Assembly (NCBI GenBank): GCA_964448055.1
Contig: CAYUVB010000009.1
Coordinates: forward strand, 1-44,769
Reading direction: 5' to 3'
Length of the DNA stretch: 44,769 nucleotides
Source: WANQ01 sp964448055
GTDB lineage: Archaea; Thermoproteota; Thermoprotei_A; Sulfolobales; WANQ01
A program made the translations under genes and the position numbers. How positions within the stretch are numbered: the stretch's first letter is position 1; each line of letters begins with the position of its first letter. Below, piece after piece: positions 25,475 to 33,681 of the stretch. The notes under the pieces were generated by a model, which ran no database searches, was not told the DNA's origin, and saw only the letters and a program-made list of their open reading frames with translations.

Positions 25475-25942
25475 TTAATCTTTTAACCACTTCTTTAACT
25501 CTTTAGGTATTAGGACTACTCCTCTGGTCTCATAACCATGTTCGACGAGGAATTCTATGAACTCATAGTCTATTGTTAATAACGGTATACCTGTATCCTT
25601 GGCCACTGTATAGTGTAATGCGTCTATATAGTCTCTATGACCCTTACGATAAATGAGTAATGCTTCAACAAGAGCCTTAGCTGAAGGACTTAACAAGCTA
25701 TATGTCCTCCTTATAGCCTCTAAGCCAAGTCTAACACGTTCTAATTTGTCTATTGGAATAATTTTAATAATCTTCCACATAGCTTCTAGAAGGCCAACTT
25801 CTAGATAGTACACGTTTAGTTTACGAAACAGTGGTATAACCTCTTCAGCTTCCTCTTCAACACTTATCCCTAGTGCTGGTAAGAGAAATGTGGTATCTAT
25901 GATGATACTAGGCTTAGCTTGTGTACTTCTTTTGTTCTTCAA
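25475..25942 (-). CDS. vapC: PIN-domain ribonuclease, VapC-like toxin
   Basis: 155 residues. PIN acidic residues are in place: Asp16 in IIIDTTFLL, Glu in LEVGLLEAMW, Asp in HRDYIDALHYTVA and a final Asp in LLTIDYEF. These form the Mg-binding site of VapC nucleases, which cut tRNA or rRNA. The gene overlaps the AbrB-type antitoxin gene upstream by 29 bases. Confidence 0.88.
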   Translation of the reverse strand: MKNKRSTQAKPSIIIDTTFLLPALGISVEEEAEEVIPLFRKLNVYYLEVGLLEAMWKIIKIIPIDKLERVRLGLEAIRRTYSLLSPSAKALVEALLIYRKGHRDYIDALHYTVAKDTGIPLLTIDYEFIEFLVEHGYETRGVVLIPKELKKWLKD

Positions 25943-26165
25943 TGCTTGTAGCCTCCAAGTCCTTAAGACTAATTTTAGCTATTTTCTCACCATGTAGAGA
26001 AAGCTGAATTGCATCGGGTATAGGTTTAAGGATAATACTATCTCCACGAACCTCTAATCTCAACCTAGAGCCTTCGTCAATGCCTAAAGCTTCAGCAACA
26101 CTTTTAGGAATGACAATAGTCCTCTTCTTACCAACACGAATCTCGGTAACTAAGCCCATAGCCAT
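25914..26165 (-). CDS. vapB: AbrB/SpoVT-type antitoxin (VapB-like)
   Basis: 83 residues. The N-terminal 45 residues (VTEIRVGKKRTIVIPKSVAEALGIDEG, then RLRLEVRGDSIILKP) form a swapped-hairpin AbrB DNA-binding domain. The C-terminal tail would bind and block the toxin encoded downstream. It probably represses its own promoter in the short gap upstream. M3 is an alternative start. Confidence 0.87.
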   Translation of the reverse strand: MAMGLVTEIRVGKKRTIVIPKSVAEALGIDEGSRLRLEVRGDSIILKPIPDAIQLSLHGEKIAKISLKDLEATSIEEQKKYTS

Positions 26166-26288
26166 ACACCTACTATTAAATAATGCTTCAGAAAGATAAA
26201 AAAGTATCCGCCATATATGGAGTGTCAGAACACCATTAAATGGCAGATACTTCTAATGCAAGGCTAAGGCATACCTAGATATCAGTGA

Positions 26289-27143
26289 TCAGGTTTGCTG
26301 ACTACCTTTAACTATAGTCGGAAGCATAGTATAATCTCTAGGATTTATTCCTCTAGGTTTCTTAGCTATTAGTATTCCCCGTATTTGCGTTCTCGTAGGC
26401 TTAAAATCTACGTCTTCGAAGAATATCCATAGTGTAGCTGCTACACCTGCTATATCCCAAAATCTCACATCCGCGAGTACGCGCTCCATTGATGGTATAT
26501 CCAGAAATACCCTCTTGAACACTCCTGTTAACGGGTTATACCCTGCGTGTATGCTTAACGCTATCCTGTCCTCCCCTGCATATTCCGCTAATACTTGTTT
26601 ATAACCAATTCTATAGAATATCTGGTATATTCTGTCATGTTCTTCTACTAAGAGGATGCCGTTTGGTTTTAGTATCCACGCTATTGAAGCTATTAGTGTT
26701 ACCATCTGGTATGGATTGAAATGAGGTGTTGTTAATCCATAAATTAATGCTAGGTCTGCTCTAATATTATGCTCATGTAGTTTTAGTGCGTCTTCTATTA
26801 ATGTTTCTATTTCTATACCTAGGATTTGTTTAGCATATCTTCTTGCTTTTTCTAATGCTGTGATCCGTAGATCATTCACTATTAGCTTTACTCCTAATCC
26901 TTTATCCATTAATGCTTTAGCCAGTGCTATTCCACCTATACCTGCACCACCACATATGTCTATAACTATAAGATCCCTGTTCTTCCTCTCTTCTAATAAA
27001 TCCTTAAGCCATGGATGATCTAGTAAATCCTTGAACACCTTGTATGCTTCATCTAGCCTCTTATTAACCGTAGGTGAACTCAGATCCTCAGGCCAAGGAA
27101 ATATACGGTATATCCTCTCAAGTTTCTCAGCCGGCTCAACCAT
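26289..27143 (-). CDS. Class I SAM-dependent methyltransferase
   Basis: 284 residues. Motif I is VIDICGGAGIGGIALA, the second strand ends with an acidic residue in LIVNDLRITALEKA, and motif IV is ADLALIYGL. An ILKPNGILLVEEHD strand follows. This is the Rossmann fold of class I methyltransferases. The N-terminal extension (YRIFPWPEDLSSPTVNKRLDEAYKVF) and C-terminal beta region look archaeal-specific. The substrate is unknown. Confidence 0.78.
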   Translation of the reverse strand: MVEPAEKLERIYRIFPWPEDLSSPTVNKRLDEAYKVFKDLLDHPWLKDLLEERKNRDLIVIDICGGAGIGGIALAKALMDKGLGVKLIVNDLRITALEKARRYAKQILGIEIETLIEDALKLHEHNIRADLALIYGLTTPHFNPYQMVTLIASIAWILKPNGILLVEEHDRIYQIFYRIGYKQVLAEYAGEDRIALSIHAGYNPLTGVFKRVFLDIPSMERVLADVRFWDIAGVAATLWIFFEDVDFKPTRTQIRGILIAKKPRGINPRDYTMLPTIVKGSQQT

Positions 27144-27638
27144 GTTTAATAAAACCTCAAGCTAAGCTTGTAACACTATTCTGTGCTGCTTATCTTCAAA
27201 GATACAGCTATATACATTGAGCCACATTACTTAACATATACGGATCGCCCAAGATTGTATCCATTACTAGATACCAGACTTCCTGGAGCATCTTATATAA
27301 AGTATGAAACATAATTTAGTATACGTAGCGTATTTGGTATGCAATGATCCTGGATAATAATACTCCTAAACCTTTAGGAAAACGTACCCTTTTTCTACTA
27401 CAAATATCTGGGAGCAAACGCTACGTGATCTACAGTATTTATAGTTGTATTCACTCATTTTAGTATAGCTAATCCCAAGCTTCATGATCTTACCCTTATA
27501 GGGTTTATTGTCAACATGTACTTAAGTTTTGTTTAGGGATGATGTTAAATCAATGATAATATATGTAGGCTTAGTGATAAACTATGTTTTCGGAATACAT
27601 TTATCCCGCTTAATCCGATTATAAAATGGGAATAAAGT
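27144..27638. other. 495-base non-coding region
   Basis: No convincing gene on either strand. The only notable structure is the palindrome TCCTAAA-CC-TTTAGGA at 27364-27379. A box-C-like pair (GATGATGTTAA at about 27540 and CAATGATAAT about 12 bases later) has no box D. The downstream gene has TTATAAAATG only about 15 bases before its ATG, too close for a standard TATA box. Confidence 0.4.
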
Positions 27639-28025
27639 ATGTTTAATCCATCATGGGTTGTTGAAGTAGTTAATGCTACTAATGCGACGTTTAGTGTAAC
27701 TGATATAGTTAGTGTAGCGATGTCTAATCCTAATGTAGCAATAGCTATAGGCATAGAGATAATATTAGGTGCTGGATTAGGCTACATTATGGCTAAAATG
27801 GCTAAATACATTCTGGCATTCATAGCATTATTAATAGTAGGAGCAGTCCTAAACGTATGGAGTCTTGGTGGAAGCATAGAAGATTTTCTAGTAAAAATAG
27901 GTATAACTGCTGCTCAATTCAAAGACGTAATACTAGGATTCATTAGCACTCTTGGACTACTAATGGTTGGACCAGTAACATTTGGATTCTTCATAGGATT
28001 GATAATAGGCTTACTAAAGAAGTAA
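27639..28025 (+). CDS. Small FUN14-like membrane protein
   Basis: 128 residues with three or four membrane helices. The pattern GIEIILGAGLGYIMAKMAKYILAFIALLIVG (region about 45-75) and the glycine-rich C-terminal helix FGFFIGLIIGLLKK resemble archaeal FUN14-family proteins. The match is by pattern only. Function in archaea is unknown. It stands alone, with non-coding DNA on both sides. Confidence 0.65.
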   Translation: MFNPSWVVEVVNATNATFSVTDIVSVAMSNPNVAIAIGIEIILGAGLGYIMAKMAKYILAFIALLIVGAVLNVWSLGGSIEDFLVKIGITAAQFKDVILGFISTLGLLMVGPVTFGFFIGLIIGLLKK

Positions 28026-28284
28026 ATATGTAATCTGAGTTTAATACAAGTGCTATGAGACATCTTTTTGTCTCTACATGCAACAATAATAGGGCTAATT
28101 ATAGAAAGACCTTCTAAACAACCGAAACTTAAACTATGATAATCGGTAGAAGCTATTGTATCTTTTGAAAGGTATGGAAGAATCAGCGTCAGTGTAGAAG
28201 CATTACTTGAAGATAAGAAGATAATGGATAAATACTTGAGGATATTTAGGTTAACATTATAACATAGTGTAGAGGCTGGAAAGT
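28026..28284. other. Intergenic region with possible gene remnant
   Basis: No complete gene. A 39-codon open stretch at 28143-28262 (+) without ATG, GTG or TTG start reads like protein (VSFERYGRISVSVEALLEDKK before a stop) and may be the tail of a decayed small gene. Confidence 0.25.
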
Positions 28285-29052
28285 TTATTTTAAGCTCTCT
28301 ATTAGATCCTCTATTTGATCGCTATCCACGATTATTAGTCTTGATTTTCTAAAATTGTTTCTGATAAGTCTTACCGTATTCTCTTTACCTATAAGGTCTA
28401 CTAGTACTCGTGTAGGTTTCTTTTCCTTTAAATCGAATATTTTCACAGGTGGTATAATGTAGTTTGATTCGCCTATTACGGCTACTGTTATACGTTGTGT
28501 GTCCTCCCAATAATAGTGTGGGCTGTACTTTAAGTTAGGATACTTTTTTATTGCTTGAAGCCAATTTTTGATCTCTACTATATCGTTAACCTTAATGTAT
28601 GCCACGATGTATATTCCTGTATTTCCTTTATCTTTAGCTTCTTTGAATGCTTTAATTATCTCACTTTTACTTCTCGGTTTATCCCAAAAACCTACTTGAT
28701 ATTTTGCTAGACCAGCCATGAATAATATGTAATCGTTTTTAGCTAGCCTACGTGGTATTCGGCCTATGGGAGCATAATGTCCTGTATAAAAGCCTAGATC
28801 TGGTCTAGGATCATTGTGAACTGCTAACTTATTGTTTATTACCCATTCTCGGGGATAGAACATTGTTAATGGCATATTAGTGCATTTGTCTATTATTTTT
28901 ATGGCGTTGAGATGTGATGGTATTTCCCTTAGCTGATGGGTCTCTTTTATTGGTAAAAGCGTTATACAATCATTATCATGTATTGGTGAATAGTATCCAC
29001 CATAGAATTGGTTCGTGTCAAGGTATACTCTTAGTAATAGCATCTTGGCCAA
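28285..29052 (-). CDS. Nmad3-like (nucleotide modification associated domain 3) protein
   Basis: 255 residues. The layout fits the Nmad3 family as I recall it: an N-terminal strand with an Asp (LLLRVYLDTNQFYGG), a PI-type strand (ITLLPIKETH), a conserved HNDPRPD-like block with a following Tyr-rich turn (GFYTGHYAPIGRIPRRL), then NDYILFMAGLAKYQ and IYIVAYIKVNDI. Nmad proteins were predicted to act with modified nucleotides or DNA-base modification systems. No modification gene is adjacent: the neighbours are a FUN14-like protein and an MFS permease on the other strand. The assignment is by motif pattern, not by search. Confidence 0.5.
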   Translation of the reverse strand: MAKMLLLRVYLDTNQFYGGYYSPIHDNDCITLLPIKETHQLREIPSHLNAIKIIDKCTNMPLTMFYPREWVINNKLAVHNDPRPDLGFYTGHYAPIGRIPRRLAKNDYILFMAGLAKYQVGFWDKPRSKSEIIKAFKEAKDKGNTGIYIVAYIKVNDIVEIKNWLQAIKKYPNLKYSPHYYWEDTQRITVAVIGESNYIIPPVKIFDLKEKKPTRVLVDLIGKENTVRLIRNNFRKSRLIIVDSDQIEDLIESLK

Positions 29053-29161
29053 TTAACTAGCCCTCACCAGTGTTATAGGGGTAAGATTCTTAAGCTGTGT
29101 GTATGTGGGGGGTGGGTTAAGAGTATATTGGAGGAGGAGAATATCACTGGGATATAAGAAC

Positions 29162-30541
29162 ATGGTGAATGCTAGGGCTAACAGAATAGTTGAAGGTATT
29201 ACTAGAATTACAGGTAATAGTACCAAGGCCACTTTCCTATTACTAGTATTAGAAGCCATTTTCGGAGGTTTCTATGTTACTGTTTCACGTAGCATTACCC
29301 CTATATTCCTAGTTGCTTCAGGTTTCATATTACGTGAACTCCTAATACTTAACGTATTTGCTGGTTTACTTTCACTCGGTGTAGCACTAGTCCTTTACTA
29401 TTATGGTAAGCTTAGGAGTGTCAAAGCAAGACTAGTTTTAGCGTTATTGGTTGAAAGAATATTCTGGTTCCTTATACCGTGGTTCATTGATAATAGGTTA
29501 CTAGTAACCTTAATCTATGCTTCGGCTATAGCTTCTACTATCCCTTCAAACGTGTTTATGTATACGGTATTCTTTACTTGCTTTGAAGAGCAAAGATATC
29601 GTAGGCTCGTAGCTTATCGTACAATGGCTGGCGCTATTGCAAGTATTGTTGCCCAAATAGTGGTTGTATCTACTCTTGCTGTAGGTGAAGGATTATGGAA
29701 GTACATTGTACTTTACATTATAGCCTTCTCTATTGGATCGGTTTCACCTATGCTTATAGTACTTGCACCAATACATAGGGTAGTATTTGAAGCTATTAGA
29801 AGAAGTGAAGAGGAAGCTGAGATAGAAGCAAGTAATATATACCTGTTACTAGTTTTCCTGCTAGCATCAACTAATCTGTTAGGTATCTCATGGATTCCAA
29901 GGCTTATGAAAGATCTTGGTGCTCCTGATTACCTTGCCGCATCTATAGGATTTGTTCAGACATTAACTAACATATTTGCTAGCGTATTCTGGTCACATAG
30001 GAATGTGCCTAGTTATCGTTACGCTATACTTCTACTGAGTTCTACACCGCTAATGGTGTATTTCACGACAATACCTTATATGCATTTAGGTATAGCTGTA
30101 ATCTATAGCTTCTCATTGATAGGTGCTAACTTCTATGCTAGTATAGGTTTCGCTAATCTCGTTAAGAAACTAGGAGTTGCTCGAGCAAGTGTACTATTGT
30201 CATCAGCTAACGCCTTAGCAATGGTTATTGGAGGAATAGTAGGTTACCTCCTAGTATTCTCGCCAGTACTAGTCTTCATGGCTGCTAGCATTTTCAGCTT
30301 AATGGGATTAGTAATAGCTCTCATAGCCCTACCTGAACTAGCTATAGTTCCACCCAATTATACTAGACTTTATGCTAGAATGCTTTACACCTCAAGTATA
30401 ACTAGCTATAACTTCATAATGTTTGCTGTAAGTGAAACTGCTAAAACAGTACTAAGATTCACTGGACTTGTCGTGGGTGTTGTAATATTGTACATAATCT
30501 ATCGTACATTATACTACATAGTAGTGCTAACAGGTGGATAA
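29162..30541 (+). CDS. MFS-type multi-pass permease
   Basis: About 459 residues from the ATG at 29162; a longer frame begins at 29099. About twelve membrane helices are visible in two halves separated by a charged central loop (HRVVFEAIRRSEEEAEIEAS), the usual MFS arrangement. The substrate is unknown. The 3' end overlaps or abuts the next gene, so the two are co-transcribed. Confidence 0.75.
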   Translation: MVNARANRIVEGITRITGNSTKATFLLLVLEAIFGGFYVTVSRSITPIFLVASGFILRELLILNVFAGLLSLGVALVLYYYGKLRSVKARLVLALLVERIFWFLIPWFIDNRLLVTLIYASAIASTIPSNVFMYTVFFTCFEEQRYRRLVAYRTMAGAIASIVAQIVVVSTLAVGEGLWKYIVLYIIAFSIGSVSPMLIVLAPIHRVVFEAIRRSEEEAEIEASNIYLLLVFLLASTNLLGISWIPRLMKDLGAPDYLAASIGFVQTLTNIFASVFWSHRNVPSYRYAILLLSSTPLMVYFTTIPYMHLGIAVIYSFSLIGANFYASIGFANLVKKLGVARASVLLSSANALAMVIGGIVGYLLVFSPVLVFMAASIFSLMGLVIALIALPELAIVPPNYTRLYARMLYTSSITSYNFIMFAVSETAKTVLRFTGLVVGVVILYIIYRTLYYIVVLTGG

Positions 30542-30542
30542 C

Positions 30543-31199
30543 ATGGTTGGAGCTAACATCACTAATATGACCATTAACGATACGAGCATAGAAATATTAT
30601 GGCAGGCCTTTAGGCTAGCTATACGTGATTTAGTTAACGTCGTGCCAAGCATATTACTAGCGCTAGTCATAATAGCAATTTACATAGGCTTAGCTATATT
30701 ATTAAATCGTATTATACGTAGAGTGTTCAAGTTATTCCGTGTAGATGAGCTGTTAAAACCACTCATAAGGCAAGCACCTTTCAGTTTAACAAGCCTGGTA
30801 GTAGTACTAATAGATGTAGGACTAGCTATACTAGCACTATACTCAATAGTATTAGTATTATTCCCAGAACAAGTGCATACGACAACACTAGTAGTATATT
30901 ATGCAGCACGTGTGGCAAGCGTAGTATTCTTGATACTATTCGTATTCATAGCACTTGAAGCAATAGCAGAGCGTATAAGAATGGAAGCCAAGATGAGAGG
31001 ATTCATATTATTCCTAATACTATTCCTTTCACTTGTACCAATATTAGACATAACTGCCCTATCACACGAAGTCAAAACAGCATTAGCATGGGGGATAAGT
31101 ATAGGGATAGGATTAGCCATAGGAGTATTTGCAACATGGTTCTTCTTCCATGAAATACTAGAATCAATGGTAAGAACCAAGAAAGAACGAGAACACTAA
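30543..31199 (+). CDS. Membrane protein with MscS-like transmembrane helices
   Basis: 218 residues from the ATG at 30543, which has GGTGG 5 bases upstream; the GTG at 30534 overlaps the preceding gene. Five or so membrane helices are present, with NRIIRRVFKLFRVDELLKPLIR resembling the helix-turn before the pore segment in MscS-related proteins. There is no C-terminal beta domain, so it is shorter than a full MscS channel. It may be a channel-like or accessory protein paired with the MFS permease. Confidence 0.6.
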   Translation: MVGANITNMTINDTSIEILWQAFRLAIRDLVNVVPSILLALVIIAIYIGLAILLNRIIRRVFKLFRVDELLKPLIRQAPFSLTSLVVVLIDVGLAILALYSIVLVLFPEQVHTTTLVVYYAARVASVVFLILFVFIALEAIAERIRMEAKMRGFILFLILFLSLVPILDITALSHEVKTALAWGISIGIGLAIGVFATWFFFHEILESMVRTKKEREH

Positions 31200-31238
31200 T
31201 ATAATACAGAAGGAAGCGTTTATGAATATTCGTTATCG

Positions 31239-31246
31239 TATAAATA
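31239..31246 (+). promoter_or_regulatory. TATA box on the plus strand upstream of the RNA element
   Basis: TATAAATA is a near-consensus archaeal TATA box and would start a plus-strand transcript near 31269, inside the 16S-like segment. It competes with the minus-strand TATA-like site (31351-31360) as to which strand is transcribed. Confidence 0.4.
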
Positions 31247-31263
31247 ATTCAAATAGCTAAGAA

Positions 31264-31331
31264 GCGGTGAATACGTCCCAGCCCCACTCATCCCCGAGCC
31301 CGCTTCCGGGCTGTTGTGGGGCTCTCCCTAA
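31264..31331 (-). ncRNA. H/ACA-like pseudouridine guide RNA candidate (16S target)
   Basis: On the minus strand: a short 5' element (UUAGGGAG), stem AGCCCCAC/GUGGGGCU (31316-31323 with 31280-31287), a kink-turn-like asymmetric loop (AAC facing CGGGGAUGA), an apical stem AGCCCG/CGGGCU with loop GAAG, then a 3' element of 16 bases. The 3' element is the exact complement of GCGGTGAATACGTCCC, a conserved 16S rRNA segment just before the 1390s (E. coli numbering, from memory). In archaea that segment is followed by U-G-CUCCUUG, and the 5' element pairs with CUCCUUG, leaving U-G unpaired. That is the geometry of an H/ACA guide pocket. A TATA-like CTTATTAAAC lies about 26 bases upstream. A clear ACA box is missing; ACC is seen 11 bases after the stem. 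Confidence 0.6.
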
Positions 31332-31362
31332 GGATAAGCTATTTAGACTAGTTTAATAAGCT

Positions 31363-32124
31363 CTATGTTAAGTCTCCACATGAACAATAGGTTTCATAAA
31401 TTAGCTGATATAGTTCCTCTAATCCTTCACCTGTTTTAGCTGATACCTTAACCAATCTAACTGATGGCATATACTCTATCATTAAATCTATTAGCCTTGG
31501 AATAACCTCCTTTAATGCCCCTTGGAGCTCCTTAGATGCCAGCTCACGTACCTTTTCTAAACCTATTACTAGTGTTTCACCTAACTCTAATCTCACCAGA
31601 TCAGCCTTGGTTACAGCTGGTATTACTGGTATATCCAGTCTCAATTGTACTATAAGCCCCATGAGAATACTTGTTGTAGCCTCACTTAGTATGGGTGTTA
31701 TCGTTGGATCAACTAGATAGATGCCTATAGTAGTTGCAACCCACTTAAGTAAACGTGTTATTGCTGGACCTGCAGGTCTGAATATAAATATCTCGCTTTG
31801 GCCAGGCGTATCAACTATTAATACCTCCTTCTCAATACTATGTAGGGTCTTCCTTAACTCATTGCTTTTCTCTACTAATAACTCTGAGGCTCTTATCATA
31901 GCACCATTTGGCCCCAAATCTTCTTTAACCATTATATCTTCAACCGTAAACCATTCACGTACATCGAAGTCAGGATTGTAGGGTAGCGTTTCAGCACCTG
32001 GATCAAGGTTTATGTAGCCTACATTATAACCTTGATTCTCTTCGATCCATTTACCTAGTGCTGCCGTTAACGTTGTTTTACCTGACCCTGCAGGACCCAT
32101 TAATACCACTATCATTCTAGGCAT
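31363..32124 (-). CDS. GPN-loop GTPase
   Basis: 253 residues. P-loop GPAGSGKTT (10-18), the family-defining GPN tripeptide at residues 71-73 (LGPNGA), switch region VDTPGQSE and the base-specificity strand TKADLV are all present. GPN GTPases are conserved in archaea and eukaryotes and work as homodimers; eukaryotic members help assemble RNA polymerase II. No neighbour indicates a more specific role. Confidence 0.94.
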   Translation of the reverse strand: MPRMIVVLMGPAGSGKTTLTAALGKWIEENQGYNVGYINLDPGAETLPYNPDFDVREWFTVEDIMVKEDLGPNGAMIRASELLVEKSNELRKTLHSIEKEVLIVDTPGQSEIFIFRPAGPAITRLLKWVATTIGIYLVDPTITPILSEATTSILMGLIVQLRLDIPVIPAVTKADLVRLELGETLVIGLEKVRELASKELQGALKEVIPRLIDLMIEYMPSVRLVKVSAKTGEGLEELYQLIYETYCSCGDLT

Positions 32125-32181
32125 GAGCGCTAACCTCCACTAAATGTCGATGATATGTCTAAAACTCTAATAACCTTAACG

Positions 32182-33504
32182 TTATCGTAAACCTAACATT
32201 TCAGGTAGTTTATGTGCTCTCTCTATTATTTCCCTTATCTCCTCCTCAACTATCTTCCTAGAGATTTTCCTACGAGCTATTCCTTGATTTATAGCCATTT
32301 CAGCAACAGCTATTGCTTCACGTACATATGCTTCCACTTCAGTCATCTTAGGTAATATGCGGTTCTCACTTAATCCCGTCTCTTCAACATATTTTGCTAA
32401 TGCTTTTGCAGCAGCTATGCACATTTCATCAGTTATCTTCTTAGCCCTTACCTGTAATGCTCCACGAAATACTGCTGGAAATCCCAAGCTATTATTTACT
32501 TGGTTAGGATAGTCGCTTCTACCAGTAGCTACTATCTTTGCTCCAGCTTTCAATGCTTCTTCTGGTAAGATCTCTGGTACTGGATTTGCAAGAGCAAAAA
32601 CTATTGGATAATCATTCATTTCCTTAATCCATTCGGGCTTAATTATTCCCGGACCAGGCCTAGAAGCAGCTATTACCGCATCAGCATCTTTCAATGCCTC
32701 TCTTATACCCCCAGTTATGTTTTCCGAATTCGTCTTTAATGCTACTTCATACCAATGTGGGTGGGTCTCCTTAAACCTTTCAAGTAATGGATGGTCTCGA
32801 TAAAGTATCCCTATATCTGGTCTTTCTACAACTACGATGTTACCAGTGTTTACACCATAAGCTTCTAGGTATCTTAGTACTGAGTAGTTTGCTGCACCAA
32901 GGCCTACTAAGACTATTTTCGAAGATTTGAGGTCTTTATCCACAAGTTTGAATGCGTTTATAAGAGCTGCTAAAACCACTAATGCCGTACCTTGTTGGTC
33001 ATCGTGCCATACAGGTATATCCATTATCTTGCGTAAGCGTTCCAGTAGGAAGAAGCATTTCGGGCTCTCGATATCTTCTAGGTTTATTCCACCAAAACTA
33101 GGTTCTAGGACTTTAATTACCCTAATAAGTTCTTCAAGATCCTTTGTAGCAAGTACTATGGGGACTGCATCAACTCCTCCTAAATACTTAAACAATAATG
33201 CTTTACCCTCCATAACCGGATATGCTGCATAAGGCCCTATATCACCTAACCCTAATACACGAGTTCCATCACTTATAACTGCAACTGTATTCCACCTAGA
33301 AGTAAGTTCGAACACTTCATCTAGGTCATCAGCTATTTTCCTTGCGGGCCCGGCAACACCAGGAGTATACCATATGGAGAAATCCTTCATACTCCTTATA
33401 GGAACCTTAGGCACAACTTCTATCTTACCTTTGAATAACCTATGTAATCTAATTGCTTCTTCAAATATCTCATCTTTACTCAAGCCGAATCTACACCCTA
33501 TCAT
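32182..33504 (-). CDS. NAD(P)-dependent malic enzyme
   Basis: About 440 residues, the length of prokaryotic short malic enzymes. Conserved parts: WYTPGVAGPA (N-terminal), VISDGTRVLGLGDIGPYAAYPVMEGKALLFK region (malate/metal site), NLEDIESPKCF and WHDDQQGTA (metal-binding Asp residues), VLVGLGAANYS (dinucleotide-binding loop) and ATGRSDYPNQVNN. It decarboxylates malate to pyruvate and CO2 with reduction of NAD(P). The start may be the TTG at LSKDEIFEEA. It lies 180 bases downstream of the RuBisCO gene on the same strand. Confidence 0.94.
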   Translation of the reverse strand: MIGCRFGLSKDEIFEEAIRLHRLFKGKIEVVPKVPIRSMKDFSIWYTPGVAGPARKIADDLDEVFELTSRWNTVAVISDGTRVLGLGDIGPYAAYPVMEGKALLFKYLGGVDAVPIVLATKDLEELIRVIKVLEPSFGGINLEDIESPKCFFLLERLRKIMDIPVWHDDQQGTALVVLAALINAFKLVDKDLKSSKIVLVGLGAANYSVLRYLEAYGVNTGNIVVVERPDIGILYRDHPLLERFKETHPHWYEVALKTNSENITGGIREALKDADAVIAASRPGPGIIKPEWIKEMNDYPIVFALANPVPEILPEEALKAGAKIVATGRSDYPNQVNNSLGFPAVFRGALQVRAKKITDEMCIAAAKALAKYVEETGLSENRILPKMTEVEAYVREAIAVAEMAINQGIARRKISRKIVEEEIREIIERAHKLPEMLGLR

Positions 33505-33681
33505 GCATGATACTTGGCCATGTTAATATTACTTATGTGCAAGAAGGTAATTATGGTCCAAGGAGGTCACATACTAAATATAGAACACATCAGCTATCAT
33601 TCGTATCGTAGTAATGTTAGGGGTAGCATTTCTAGTGGGAACCAAGAAAGGGGTTATCACTATGAAGCCAATGAATATAGT

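Noticed and set aside
27530..27570. Box C/D guide RNA (GATGATGT and AATGATAA)
   Set aside because: No box D (CTGA) follows either box C-like motif.
28143..28262. A small protein gene
   Set aside because: No ATG, GTG or TTG start and no ribosome-binding site; kept only as a possible remnant.
31251..31344. AAATAGCT/AGCTATTT as a lower stem of the guide RNA
   Set aside because: Both arms fall outside the transcript predicted from the minus-strand TATA box, and including them makes the pocket too large for an H/ACA guide.
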